Shown one piece after another: positions 17,742 to 26,968 of a stretch of DNA of 64,000 nucleotides. The stretch comes from CAYFMP01 sp964344215. Lineage in GTDB: Bacteria; Pseudomonadota; Alphaproteobacteria; Rhodospirillales; Casp-alpha2. Under the pieces are notes generated by a model, which was not told the DNA's origin, ran no database searches, and saw only the letters and a program-made list of their open reading frames with translations. The stretch is taken from contig CAYFMP010000014.1 of assembly GCA_964344215.1 (NCBI GenBank), positions 1-64,000 of the forward strand, in the 5' to 3' direction. Each line of letters begins with the position of its first letter. Positions within the stretch are counted from its first letter, which is position 1. The position numbers were made by a program, and so were the translations under genes.

Positions 17742-18697
17742 GCCGCCGCCGGCGATCGGCAAAGGAACCGGGCGCCCGATCATCGCCGCATGTCGATCTG
17801 TTTCTGGACATGATGGCGGCCGAGCGCGGCGCTGCCCCCAACACATTGGAATCGTATCGTCGCGATCTCGACGATTTCGGCGCCTTTCTGGCCGGCCGGC
17901 GACGCACTCCGGAGACCGCCACCGCCGAGCAGATCCGGGCCTATCTGAAACGCCTCGCCGAATCCGGCATGGCGCCGTCGACCAGTGCTCGGCGGCTGTC
18001 GGCGTTGCGCCAGTTTTTCCGGTTCCTCTACCAGGAAAGCGTGCGCGGCGACGATCCGTCCGCCACGCTGGACAGTCCGCGCCAGGGCCGCGCCCTGCCC
18101 AAGTACCTGAGCGAGGAGGAGGTCGAGGAACTCCTCAAGGCTGTTCACGAGCGGACCGGTCCCGAAGGATTGAGGCTCGTCGCATTGATGGAAGTTCTTT
18201 ACGCGACGGGCTTAAGGGTATCGGAACTCGTCGGATTGCCGCTGTCGGCGATTTCGAGGGACGGTCGGGTACTGGTGGTCAGGGGCAAGGGCGGCAAGGA
18301 GAGGATGGTCCCCCTGAGCGAACCGGCGATCGACGCGTTGGAGACGTACCTAGAGGTGCGCGAGAACTTCGTGCCGGGGGGCCGGGCCGCCGCCGCTGCC
18401 GCCCACCTGTTCCCGTCGCGCTCGAAGGACGGACACCTGACGCGGGCGCGGTTCGGACAACTGCTGAAGGAGGTCGCCGCCGACGCCAGGATCGATCGCC
18501 GGCGAGTCTCGCCGCACGTGTTACGGCATTCGTTCGCCTCGCACCTGCTGGCCCACGGCGCCGATCTTCGTGCTTTGCAACAAATGCTGGGCCACGCTGA
18601 CATCGCGACCACCCAGATCTATACACATGTTCTAGACGAACGCCTCAAGGCGCTGGTCAACGAGGCCCACCCGCTGGCCTCCAGCGAAGACGGTTAG
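17738..18697 (+). CDS. xerD: Site-specific tyrosine recombinase XerD
   Basis: 319 residues. With XerC it resolves chromosome dimers at dif under FtsK control. The N-terminal SAM-like domain (about 20-105) has the NTLESYRRDL motif; the catalytic domain carries R in ATGLRVSEL (near 159), K in RGKGGKERMVPL, HxxR in PHVLRHSF (near 261), H in LGHADIATTQ and the nucleophile Tyr in QIYTHV (near 295). Length and core location fit housekeeping XerD, not a phage integrase. Confidence 0.93.
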   Translation: MSRRRRSAKEPGARSSPHVDLFLDMMAAERGAAPNTLESYRRDLDDFGAFLAGRRRTPETATAEQIRAYLKRLAESGMAPSTSARRLSALRQFFRFLYQESVRGDDPSATLDSPRQGRALPKYLSEEEVEELLKAVHERTGPEGLRLVALMEVLYATGLRVSELVGLPLSAISRDGRVLVVRGKGGKERMVPLSEPAIDALETYLEVRENFVPGGRAAAAAAHLFPSRSKDGHLTRARFGQLLKEVAADARIDRRRVSPHVLRHSFASHLLAHGADLRALQQMLGHADIATTQIYTHVLDERLKALVNEAHPLASSEDG

Positions 18698-18894
18698 GAG
18701 GCGTCGGTTTCGGTGGAATCGCCTTCGAAGTGGCTGCCGCCGGCCTGGATCTCCTTCCAGATGAAGTAGATCGCGATTCCGATGATGATGATGGTGACGA
18801 TCCACAGGTCGGGCTCCATGACGCGCACCGTTACCCAGCCGGTGAAAGCAATCAGGGCCAGCGTCGATATACCGGCGAAAATCTTGTCCAACAT
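18694..18894 (-). CDS. Small two-helix membrane protein
   Basis: 66 residues with two hydrophobic segments (about 5-25 and 29-47: IAFTGWVTVRV, then LWIVTIIIIGIAIYFIW) and an acidic, serine-rich C-terminal tail. Its stop overlaps the end of xerD by 4 bases in convergent orientation. An AG-rich site precedes the start. Function unknown. Confidence 0.65.
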   Translation of the reverse strand: MLDKIFAGISTLALIAFTGWVTVRVMEPDLWIVTIIIIGIAIYFIWKEIQAGGSHFEGDSTETDAS

Positions 18895-18956
18895 CTAACT
18901 TGGGCCTCTCTGTTTTCTTGCCATAGGTTATAGCACGGGAACGGTGGAAACGATCT

Positions 18957-20288
18957 CTATTCGAGTTCGGCGACGTGTTCGACCAGCCAATTCGCGGTCC
19001 TGAGCAGGCGGGCGTCCTGGCCGCGCGGGCCGATCAACTGGACGCCGATCGGCAGGCCGTTGCTTCCTTCCATCAGCGGCACGGTTACGCACGGCACGCC
19101 GCAATAGGTCCATAACGTGCAGAACATCGGGCTGCCGGTCGCCTCCAGCCCTTTCGGCGCCTCGCCGGCGGTTGCCGGTGTCAGGATCGCGTCGTAGCGC
19201 TCGAAAACCTGCTCCAGGCCGGCGTTGAGCACGACCTGCCAGTCGAGCGCCCGCAGGTAATCGACCGCCGTCGTCTTCTGGCCCTCTTCGAGCATGCCGC
19301 GCAAAATGTCGCTGAGCTGGTCCTTGCCGCGCTCGTAATAGCCGGCATAGGACTTGGCCATTTCGGCGCAGTGGACGGTGCGGTGAAGTTCGACCGCCGA
19401 ATCGAAGGGGGCCGGCAGGGGGACCTCCTCGCATCTCTCGCCGAGGGCATCGCTCAGTTCGGCAAACGCCTCCTTGCAATCGTCGTCGGCTTTCTCCCAG
19501 ACCGGCGATTTGACGAAGGCGAGGGTCGGCTCGACCGGCGGCTCCTCGGTGGCGCCGACCGAAAGTTGCGGCGCCGCCACCGGGCGCATGGCCGGATCGC
19601 GGCCATCGAAAGCCATGATGTTCTCGGCGATCAGCGCCACATCGGCGACGCTGCGCCCGAACACGCCCATCTGATCGAGGCTCGGAGACTGGGTCAGGAC
19701 GCCGCTCCTGGAAACCTTTCCGAACGTCGGTTTGAACCCGACCACCCCGCAATAAGACGCCGGGCGCAGCATCGATCCGTTGGTCTGCGAGCCGACGGCG
19801 AGCGGCACCATTTGGGAGGCGACGGCGGCGGCCGAACCGCTCGACGAACCGCCCGGTGTGTGTTCCGGGTTGTGCGGGTTGCGGGTCTTGCCGGGCGCAT
19901 AGACGGCGAGTTCGGTCGACACCGTCTTGCCCATGATGACGGCGCCGGCGGCGCGCAACTGGGCGACTATGGAGCAATCCTCCGTCGGCTGGCGGCCGGC
20001 GTCGAGCACCGTGCCGTTTTCGGTCGGCAGACCGTTGGTGTCGCAAATGTCCTTGATGCCGACCGGCAGCCCGTGCAACGGACCGATATCGGCCCCCGAT
20101 TCGCGGGTCGCGTCGCAGGCCTCGGCCTGGCTCAGCGCATAGTCGCGATCCAGATGTACCCAGGCCTGAACGTCGGATTCGCGCCCGTCGATGCGCTCCA
20201 GGCAGGCCTCGACCAGGTCGACGGATTTGAACTCGCCGTCCCGGAGACCGGCCCCGGCCGCGACGGCGTCGAGTTCGACGAGCGACAT
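18957..20288 (-). CDS. Amidase (amidase-signature family)
   Basis: 443 residues. Hydrolyses C-N amide bonds with a Ser-cisSer-Lys triad. The lysine lies in PVGIKDICDTNG near 77, the glycine/serine motif in TPGGSSSGSAAAVA near 145-158, and the nucleophilic Ser in GSQTNGSMLRPASYCG near 166-180. The substrate cannot be read from sequence; relatives include AtzF/GatA-like and aryl amidases. It starts 12 bases after the TRAP large permease gene on the same strand, so it is the last gene of the transporter operon and probably acts on the imported compound. Confidence 0.9.
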   Translation of the reverse strand: MSLVELDAVAAGAGLRDGEFKSVDLVEACLERIDGRESDVQAWVHLDRDYALSQAEACDATRESGADIGPLHGLPVGIKDICDTNGLPTENGTVLDAGRQPTEDCSIVAQLRAAGAVIMGKTVSTELAVYAPGKTRNPHNPEHTPGGSSSGSAAAVASQMVPLAVGSQTNGSMLRPASYCGVVGFKPTFGKVSRSGVLTQSPSLDQMGVFGRSVADVALIAENIMAFDGRDPAMRPVAAPQLSVGATEEPPVEPTLAFVKSPVWEKADDDCKEAFAELSDALGERCEEVPLPAPFDSAVELHRTVHCAEMAKSYAGYYERGKDQLSDILRGMLEEGQKTTAVDYLRALDWQVVLNAGLEQVFERYDAILTPATAGEAPKGLEATGSPMFCTLWTYCGVPCVTVPLMEGSNGLPIGVQLIGPRGQDARLLRTANWLVEHVAELE

Positions 20289-20300
20289 GTCAGACCAGCC

Positions 20301-22151
20301 TCATCGGCCGTAGACGACCTTCGGCAGGTAGAAGGCGAGATCGGGGAAATTATAGAGGATGACCATCGCCAGGAAGACCATCGACAGGAACGGCATGCAG
20401 CCCTTGAATATCTGGATCAACTGGACGTGCGGCGGCGCCACCCCTTTCAGATAGTAGGCGGCCATCGCCATCGGCGGCGTCAGGAACGAGGTCTGTAGGT
20501 TCAAGGCGACCAGGATGCCGAAGAACAGAGGATCGATGCCGAAGTGCGGCAGCAGCGGCAGGAAGATGGGGACGAAGATGATGATGATCTCCGACCATTC
20601 CAACGGCCAGCCGAGCAGGAAGATGATGATCTGCGCCATGATCAGGAACGTCACCGGCGACAGGTTCATGCCGAGAATGAACTCCTCGATCAGGCTGTGA
20701 CCGCCGAGATACGAGAATACCGAGGAAAACACCCAGGAGCCGACGAACAGCCAGCACACCATGGCCGAGGTGCGGACCGTCAGGTAGACCGACTCCCTGA
20801 GGCCGGCCTTGTCGATGCCGCGCCATGCCATGTAGCCGATCATCGCCGTGAAGAACCCGACATCGAACGTCCACCAGGTGAATTCCTGTTCGGCGAATGT
20901 CTCGCCCAGGTTCATGACGTAGAACATGATCACGTAGACGACGCTCAAGCCCAAACCGGCGACACCGGCCTGACCGCCGAAGGCATAGAGCGGCCTCAAG
21001 GCCTGCATCCGCGGCTGCAAAACGGCGAGGATGCGGGCGTGGCCGATATCGTAACGGACCAGAACCGCGATGACGGCGACCAGCGCCAGACTGACGCCGG
21101 GGCCGATCGGCAGGGTGCGCTCGCTCGGTAGCGGCATATCGAAGGCCGAGGCGGCGAGGAACCGGAACAGGAAATAGGCGACGTACAGAATTAACGTCAT
21201 CACACCGCCGGCGCCGATCGAATAGAACCATGGATTAAAGTGATGAACCGTACCGTCGTCCTCGACCCATTCCGGCGAGACCGAACCGGCGCGGATGCCG
21301 GCGATGCGGTAACCGGCGGCCAGGATGATGCCGCCGACGGCGCCCATCGAGGCGGCCTCGGTCGGAGTCGCCAAACCGAACAGGATGGCGCCGAGCACCG
21401 ACAGGATCAGGAAGGCCAACGGAAAGAACGACGTCATCATCATGAACCAGATGTTGCCGCGCCGCATGGAGTCGATGTCTTCCTGTTTCGGCTTCGGGGC
21501 GATCTCGGGCTTCAACGCGGCGCGGCCGATGACGTAGATCACGTAAAGGCCGGCCAACATGAAGCCGGGCAGGATGGCGCCGGCATAAAGACGCACCACC
21601 GACATGCTGGCCGCCGCCGCATAGACAATCAGCATGATCGACGGCGGGATCAGAATGCCGAGACAGCCGCCGGCGCAGATGACGCCGGCCGAAAAGCTGG
21701 TGTCGTAGCGCGCCTTCAGCATGGCCGGGAAGGCGAGAAGCCCCATCAGCGTCACCACGGCGCCGATGATGCCGGAAGCGGTGGCGAACAACGCGCACGT
21801 CAACAGCGCCGCCACCGCCATCGATCCGGGCAGGTGGCGGGCGGCGATCTGCAGCGTGAAGAACAGACGATCGACCAGATTGGCGCGCTCGACGATGTAC
21901 CCCATGAACAGGAACAGCGGCACCGCCACCAGCACGTCGTTGGCCATCACCGAGTAGGTCTGGTTGACCAGAAGGTCGAAAACCCGGTTGTCGAAGATCG
22001 TCTGCATGCGTTCGGGGTCGTAGTAGGCGTAGTACCCGAAAAACACCCCCATCGCCATCAGGGTGATCCAGATCGGAAAGCCGAGCAGGATGGAAAGGAC
22101 GAAAATGCCGAGCATGAGCACGGCGATCTCGGGATTGGTCAATCCGAACAT
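20301..22151 (-). CDS. TRAP transporter large permease (DctM type, extended)
   Basis: 616 residues, many hydrophobic helices. This is the transport subunit of a tripartite ATP-independent periplasmic transporter, using a Na+ or H+ gradient to move substrate from the binding protein. The DctM core is seen in GFPIWITLMAMG, VPLFLFMGYIVERA, and GILIPPSIMLIVYA. It is some 180 residues longer than common DctM (about 430), the extra part being a central stretch (about 240-400) with further helices. It is preceded by dctQ and dctP genes. Confidence 0.92.
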   Translation of the reverse strand: MFGLTNPEIAVLMLGIFVLSILLGFPIWITLMAMGVFFGYYAYYDPERMQTIFDNRVFDLLVNQTYSVMANDVLVAVPLFLFMGYIVERANLVDRLFFTLQIAARHLPGSMAVAALLTCALFATASGIIGAVVTLMGLLAFPAMLKARYDTSFSAGVICAGGCLGILIPPSIMLIVYAAAASMSVVRLYAGAILPGFMLAGLYVIYVIGRAALKPEIAPKPKQEDIDSMRRGNIWFMMMTSFFPLAFLILSVLGAILFGLATPTEAASMGAVGGIILAAGYRIAGIRAGSVSPEWVEDDGTVHHFNPWFYSIGAGGVMTLILYVAYFLFRFLAASAFDMPLPSERTLPIGPGVSLALVAVIAVLVRYDIGHARILAVLQPRMQALRPLYAFGGQAGVAGLGLSVVYVIMFYVMNLGETFAEQEFTWWTFDVGFFTAMIGYMAWRGIDKAGLRESVYLTVRTSAMVCWLFVGSWVFSSVFSYLGGHSLIEEFILGMNLSPVTFLIMAQIIIFLLGWPLEWSEIIIIFVPIFLPLLPHFGIDPLFFGILVALNLQTSFLTPPMAMAAYYLKGVAPPHVQLIQIFKGCMPFLSMVFLAMVILYNFPDLAFYLPKVVYGR

Positions 22152-22157
22152 AGGCCG

Positions 22158-22790
22158 TTACCCTCTGTCTTCGGCTGTCATGCGTTTTGCTTTGCGGCCT
22201 TCGCTGGCTGCATCGGCGTCTTCTTTTTCCTGCAACAGGGCGACCTCCATTTCCTCGACGTCCTCGAGGTGTTCCGGCCACTCGCCGGTCTTGAGGCAGA
22301 TGATGCAGCGGCAGACCTGGGCGATGCCCTGCAGGAACAACAGTGCGCCGGCGACCGGGAGTATCGTCTTGAACTGTGAAATCGGCACGCCGGCCGGGCT
22401 GTTGATACTGACCTCGCCGGTGCCGTAATTGTAGGACCACGATTCCAAGGCGTAATCGGCGCCGGCCATGATCAAGGCGAGGACGCCGGGGAAGAAGAAA
22501 AGGAAATAAAGAACCAGTTCGATAGTGGCCTGGATCTTCGGCTTCCACAGCCGATAGAGGACATCGCCGCGCACATGGCTGTCGCGGGCCAGCGCATAGG
22601 CGCCGGCCATCATGAACAGTGTCCCGTACATCATGTAGCTGATATCGAAGGCCCACGACGTCGGATCGCGCAGCGCGTAGCGCACGAACACCTCGTAGGC
22701 GGTACCGATGGCAAGCAGCAGGATGCACCAAGCGAATGCCTTGCCGACCCACGACGTGAAACTATCAACGAGAAAGATGAAGCGGTCCAT
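22158..22790 (-). CDS. TRAP transporter small permease (DctQ type)
   Basis: 210 residues with four hydrophobic segments (about 12-32, 48-66, 93-113, 138-160). It is the membrane subunit that pairs with the DctM-type protein. The RDSHVRGDVLYR motif of DctQ proteins is present near 64-75. The C-terminal tail is charged and cytoplasmic. It lies 6 bases upstream of the large permease gene. Confidence 0.9.
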   Translation of the reverse strand: MDRFIFLVDSFTSWVGKAFAWCILLLAIGTAYEVFVRYALRDPTSWAFDISYMMYGTLFMMAGAYALARDSHVRGDVLYRLWKPKIQATIELVLYFLFFFPGVLALIMAGADYALESWSYNYGTGEVSINSPAGVPISQFKTILPVAGALLFLQGIAQVCRCIICLKTGEWPEHLEDVEEMEVALLQEKEDADAASEGRKAKRMTAEDRG

Positions 22791-22833
22791 GAACGTCCCT
22801 TAAATTCGAGCCAGTGGGGTTTTACATGTGGGA

Positions 22834-22860
22834 GGGGCGGCGCGCAAGGCGCGCCGCCCC
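22834..22860. promoter_or_regulatory. Intergenic hairpin between dctP and dctQ
   Basis: GGGGCGGCGCGC pairs perfectly with GCGCGCCGCCCC over 12 bp around a 3-base loop, just after the dctP stop codon on the transcribed strand. No U-tract follows in the minus-strand transcript. Such structures commonly protect the upstream binding-protein message from 3' decay, or partly attenuate transcription, so that dctP is made in excess. Confidence 0.6.
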
Positions 22861-22897
22861 AAAAAACCCCGCGGAAAACAGGTTTCCGCTATGCTTC

Positions 22898-24037
22898 TTA
22901 GCCGAACTTCGGCAGCTTGCCCGGGAAGTAGTGCTCGTAGGCGAGCTTGTAGTCGGCGGCGTTGACCAGATCGTAGAACGCGACGCGCTCGGACCAAGCC
23001 CTCTGGCTGTCGACGATCTTCTTGAAGAACGGGTCGGCCTTGTTGAGCTTGTCGAGGACCTTGTCCCAGGATTTCAGCTGGGCGGTCATGATCGACTGCG
23101 CGGTGCGATAGACGTTGACCCCGTGCTCGTTGATCAGCTTCTGCAGGTCGGCCGAGTAGACGTCCATGGCCCAGCCGTAGTTGGCCGTGTTGGCGGCTTC
23201 GGCGCTATACTCGAGGATCGCCTGGTGCTCTTTCGGCAGGCTGGCGAACTTGTCGCGGTTGAAGATGATCTCGAAGAACTCGGCGGCCTGGTGGTAGCTG
23301 CCCATGTGATAGTGCTTGGAGACGTCCTGGGCGCCGAAACGCGAGTCAGCGGTCGGGTTGTTGAACTCGAACGCCTCGATGACGCCTTTTTCCAGGGCCG
23401 GCATGATCTCGCCGCCCGGAAGCTGGGTCACCTTGAGGCCCATGCCCTGCATGATGTCGGTGGCCAGACCGACGGTCCGGTACTTCAAGCCCTTCAGCTG
23501 ATCGGCGCTGGTGACGTGGAACTTGAACCAGCCCAGCGGCTGCGTCGGCATCGGCATCGCGAAGAAGCTGCGGACGTTGAGCTTGAGGATGTCTGTCTGC
23601 AACTCGTCGAGGAGTTCCTTGCCGCCGCCGTAGTGGATCCAGGCCAGGATCTGCGAGGCGTTGGCGCCGAACACCGGACCGGTGCCGAACAGCGAGGCGG
23701 CCTTGTTCTTCGAATACCAGTACGCCGTCACCGTGTGGGCGGCGTCGAGAACACCCTTGTGACACGCGTCCTGCACCTGGAACGCCTTGACGACGGCGCC
23801 CGAAGGCAGCAGGTCGATCTTCAGGCGGCCGCCGGCCATCGCCGTGACGCGTTCGATGTACTGCTTGGCCATATCCTGGAACGGGCTCGTCGCTCCCCAG
23901 GACGACTGCATCTTCAGGGTCACGGTCTGAGCCCGCGATACGTTCGGCATGGCGAGGGTCGCCGCGCCGGCGCCGGCAGCTACAGCGCCGCCTTTTAGAA
24001 ACTTCCTTCTGGTTACTTTGGATTTCTCGGTTGCCAT
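22898..24037 (-). CDS. TRAP transporter substrate-binding protein (DctP type)
   Basis: 379 residues from the ATG at 24037, chosen because AGGGAGGAC lies just upstream and a twin-arginine signal follows (TRRKFLKGG, cleavage after SRAQ). A longer frame to 24202 lacks these. The mature protein has the DctP fold, with the substrate arginine region LKGLKYRTVGLATDIMQGMG and GGEIMPALEKGVIEAFEFNN. The family related to TakP/mannitol or 2-keto acid binding proteins is plausible; the ligand is not certain. Confidence 0.93.
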   Translation of the reverse strand: MATEKSKVTRRKFLKGGAVAAGAGAATLAMPNVSRAQTVTLKMQSSWGATSPFQDMAKQYIERVTAMAGGRLKIDLLPSGAVVKAFQVQDACHKGVLDAAHTVTAYWYSKNKAASLFGTGPVFGANASQILAWIHYGGGKELLDELQTDILKLNVRSFFAMPMPTQPLGWFKFHVTSADQLKGLKYRTVGLATDIMQGMGLKVTQLPGGEIMPALEKGVIEAFEFNNPTADSRFGAQDVSKHYHMGSYHQAAEFFEIIFNRDKFASLPKEHQAILEYSAEAANTANYGWAMDVYSADLQKLINEHGVNVYRTAQSIMTAQLKSWDKVLDKLNKADPFFKKIVDSQRAWSERVAFYDLVNAADYKLAYEHYFPGKLPKFG

Positions 24038-24412
24038 CTTCGTCCTCCCTTGGCGGTTCAGTGATGAAGTAATCCCCCCGGTTCCGGCGCCGAACGAACG
24101 GGCGCCATTTTCGAAAGGGTAGAGAGCACCATCGTCGTCCAGGCGCTCTCGGTAACGTGTCAGACTCTTTTCACGTTCGGGCTCCCGCACCCACGGGTTC
24201 ACGAACGATCAGCCCGTTAATGGGTATGATTCAGCATCCTCCCCGGTCAACGCAAGGCTTTTGAGACCTTTGCACGATCCAGAGCCAATAGGGCCGGTAT
24301 CCCGATTCTTCGAAACGGGTCGGCCGGGGCTCCGGCTCCGGTTATAGTGGCATACCACATACCTTTTGGGCAACCGGGATATCCAAATTGCCGGGGCACG
24401 GCCGACCGATCG
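24038..24412. other. Upstream region of the TRAP operon
   Basis: No gene is supported. The stretch holds the leader of dctP, with its ribosome binding site at about 24042-24052. I found no clear sigma70 promoter or riboswitch. A decayed gene remnant adjoins it. Confidence 0.4.
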
Positions 24413-24541
24413 GGCGATGCGGTCTTCAGCCTCGCCGCCGGCGAAAAAGGCGTCCGAATTGTCCAACGCCCTGAATTCCGCTGCGTCGCGCGTTTCCCGG
24501 ATGGCGCGATCTATGTGCGGCAGCGTAAAGACATTTTCCAA
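24413..24541 (-). pseudogene. Decayed duplicate of the 3' end of the adjacent hydroxyacid dehydrogenase gene
   Basis: Translated on the minus strand this reads ENVFTLPHIDRAIRETRD then FRALDNSDAFFAG, matching the intact neighbour's ENTFLMPHIGSATAETRD and YRALDNLDAFFAG. Conservation covers about 43 residues and then stops at the position of the neighbour's stop codon. There is no start and no catalytic domain. It is a partial tandem duplication in decay, or the stump of a paralogue. Confidence 0.75.
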
Positions 24542-24577
24542 TTCGGAAAAAGTCGGAATGCAGGGACCGTGGCATGT

Positions 24578-25755
24578 TCAGGCGACCCTGTCCTTGGGCT
24601 CGCGGCCGGCGAAAAAGGCGTCCAGGTTGTCCAGGGCCCTGTACCCCATGGCGTCGCGAGTCTCGGCGGTGGCGCTGCCGATGTGCGGCATCAGGAAGGT
24701 GTTCTCGAACGCGATCAACCGGGGATCGATGTTCGGCTCGTTGTTGTAGGCGTCGATGCCGGCGGCTCCCAGCTTGCCCGACTCGAGCGCCGCGAGGATC
24801 TCGTCCTGTTGGGCGGCCCCGAGCCCTGCGAAGCCCGCGCCGTGCCGCGCCTGCGCGACGCCCTCGAGCGCCGCGAGTCCGCCCTTGTAGAGCGGCACCG
24901 CGACCGCGTCCTCGTTCGCGAGGGCCTTGTCGATGAAGTTCACGCAATTCGCCTCGAGGGCACCCGNNNNNNNNNNCCCAGCTTGCCCGACTCGAGCGCC
25001 GCGATCAGCGCCTCGTCGTCGATGATGGCGCCGCGCGCCGCATTGACGATGACGGCGCCGTCGGGCAGCAGCTGGAATCGTTCGGCGTTCATCAGGCCGG
25101 TCGTCTGCGGTGTCGCGTTGCAGTGGATGCTCAGGAAATCGCTGTTCGGCAGCATCTCCTCGACGGTCGCGTGATAGGTGGCGCCGGCCTCATCCTCGGC
25201 GGCCACGGGGGCGATGTCGTGGTAGTGGATCTCCATGTCGAAACCTCGGGCCCGTTTGGCCACCACCCGGCCGACCCGGCCCATGCCGAGGATGCCCAAG
25301 CGCTTGCCCGTCACCTGGATGCCGACCATGAAGGCCGGGCTCCAGTCCTTCCATTGCCGCGCCCGGACCAGCCGTTCGCCTTCGCTGGCCCGCCGCGCCG
25401 CGCCGATCATCAGCATCATCGTCAACTCCGCCGTGGCATCGCTGAGCACGTCGGGGGTGTTGGTGACGACGATGCCGTGCTTTTTTGCGGCTTCCGTATC
25501 GACGTGGTCGAAACCGACCGAGAAGTTGGCGATGATCTTGACGCTGTCGGGCAGGTGCTCGAACAGGTCGGCGTCGAAATGCTCGGTGTGGCAGGGCATG
25601 ATGGCGTCGGCGCCCTCGGCGGCGGCGGCCAATTCATCCCCGGAATACAGTTTGTCGTCTGGATTGAGCTGCGGATCGTAGTCCTGGCGGAGCCTGTCCT
25701 CCACCGCTTGTGGGAGCTTGCGGGTTACCAAGACAACGGGTTTGCTGCTCATCAA
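24578..25755 (-). CDS. 2-Hydroxyacid dehydrogenase (glyoxylate/hydroxypyruvate reductase), broken by an assembly join
   Basis: Reduces glyoxylate or hydroxypyruvate with NAD(P)H. The Rossmann motif is GILGMGRVGR, the catalytic Arg in VNAARGAIID, and the His in LMPHIGSATAETRD. Between 24768 and 24976 the frame is interrupted by a foreign segment and ten Ns. A 28-base tract at 24977-25004 is repeated exactly at 24768-24795. Removing 24768-24976 restores one frame of 322 residues, the normal family length, with LIAALESGKL running straight into GAAGIDAYNNEP. Confidence 0.85.
24796..24966 (-). other. Inserted fragment resembling gluconate 2-dehydrogenase subunit 3, probably misassembled
   Basis: In the dehydrogenase frame this segment reads GALEANCVNFIDKALA, then GLAALEGVAQARHGAGFA and AAQQDEILAALESGKL. 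That resembles the gluconate 2-dehydrogenase subunit 3 family, not any hydroxyacid dehydrogenase. It is joined to the host gene exactly at the shared AALESGKL coding tract and ends at the N gap. A wrong path through a short repeat is the simplest explanation. Confidence 0.65.
24967..24976. other. Scaffold gap (10 N)
   Basis: Ten unknown bases inside the hydroxyacid dehydrogenase gene. The right-hand contig begins exactly at the start of the repeated 28-base tract, so true distance and order here are doubtful. Confidence 0.95.
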
Positions 25756-25956
25756 ACGATCTCCTTCGGCATGGGTCCGGACGTGGTTCTAACACATGCC
25801 CCGGTCACTTAGGCAACGCTCGTTCGCTTCCTCTTGCAAGAACGGCCGTTCTGCATCATCTTCCGGCCGAACCGTTCGCTTGATCAGGATAGCGGCGACC
25901 CGTGCCGGCCCCGGCTCCGGTCTTAATTGAGTTTAAGTGATTTCAAGGAGGCACCC

Positions 25957-26937
25957 ATGAGTTTCACCATCGTCGAGCAATGTACGGCCCGATTGAACCG
26001 CTCGGAACTGGCGGTTCCCGGCTCCAATCCCAAGTTTCTCGAGAAAGCCGCCGACAGCAAGGCCGACGTCGTGTTTCTCGACCTCGAAGACGCGGTCGCC
26101 CCCGACGACAAGATACCGGCCCGCAAGAACATCATCGAGGCCTTGAACGACCTCGACTGGAGCGGCAAGACGATGTCGATCCGCATCAACGGCCTCGACA
26201 CCCATTACATGTACCGCGATGTCGTCGAGATCCTCGAGGGCGCGCCCGGCAAGCTCGACCTGATCATGATCCCGAAGGCCGGCACCGCGGCCGACGTCTA
26301 TGCCCTCGATATGCTGGTCACCCAGATCGAGGACGCCACCAAGGTCGACAAGCGCATCGGCTTCGAGCTGATCATCGAGACCGCGCTCGGCATGATGAAC
26401 GTCGACGAGCTGGCCGGCGCCAGCCCCAGGCTCGAATCGCTGCACTTCGGGGTCGCCGACTACGCCGCCTCGACCAAGGCGCGGACCACCGTCATCGGCG
26501 GTCCCAACGCCGACTACCACGTGCTGACCGACGCCGACGACGAGGGAAGGCGCGAGGTCCATTGGGGCGACATGTGGCACTACCCGATCGCCCGTATGGT
26601 GGTGGCGGCCCGGGCCAACGGGCTGAGGCCGATCGACGGCCCGTTCGGCGACTTCTCCGACCCCGACGGCTTCATCGCCCAGGCCAAGCGGGCGGCGACC
26701 CTGGGGTGCGAGGGCAAGTGGGCCATCCACCCGAGCCAGGTCGACCTCGCCAACGAATGCTTCAGCCCGTCCGACGAGGAGGTCGACAAGGCCAAGCGCA
26801 TCCTCGAGGCCATGGAGCAGGCCCAGAAGGAAGGCAAAGGGGCGGTGGCGCTGGACGGCCGGCTGATCGACATCGCCTCCATCAAGCAGGCCGAGGTCAT
26901 GGTCCAAAAGGCCGAGCAGATCAAGGCGTTGGACTGA
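25957..26937 (+). CDS. L-malyl-CoA/beta-methylmalyl-CoA lyase (HpcH/HpaI-CitE family)
   Basis: 326 residues from the ATG at 25957, which has a perfect AAGGAGG site 5 bases upstream. Cleaves malyl-CoA to acetyl-CoA and glyoxylate, and methylmalyl-CoA to propionyl-CoA and glyoxylate. Motifs: VVFLDLEDAVAPDDK (metal Glu/Asp), RINGLDTHYMYRD, FELIIETALGMMN, DGPFGDFSDPDGF and GKWAIHPSQV. These match alphaproteobacterial Mcl1. It is divergent from a glyoxylate-type reductase and followed by accA after 31 bases. Confidence 0.88.
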   Translation: MSFTIVEQCTARLNRSELAVPGSNPKFLEKAADSKADVVFLDLEDAVAPDDKIPARKNIIEALNDLDWSGKTMSIRINGLDTHYMYRDVVEILEGAPGKLDLIMIPKAGTAADVYALDMLVTQIEDATKVDKRIGFELIIETALGMMNVDELAGASPRLESLHFGVADYAASTKARTTVIGGPNADYHVLTDADDEGRREVHWGDMWHYPIARMVVAARANGLRPIDGPFGDFSDPDGFIAQAKRAATLGCEGKWAIHPSQVDLANECFSPSDEEVDKAKRILEAMEQAQKEGKGAVALDGRLIDIASIKQAEVMVQKAEQIKALD

Positions 26938-26968
26938 GGCCAAAACGGGGGTCGGGTCGGAGCGGCAT

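Noticed and set aside
22834..22860. Hairpin as Rho-independent terminator
   Set aside because: The A6 run is on the plus strand after the stem; neither strand has a U-tract after it, so it is not an intrinsic terminator.
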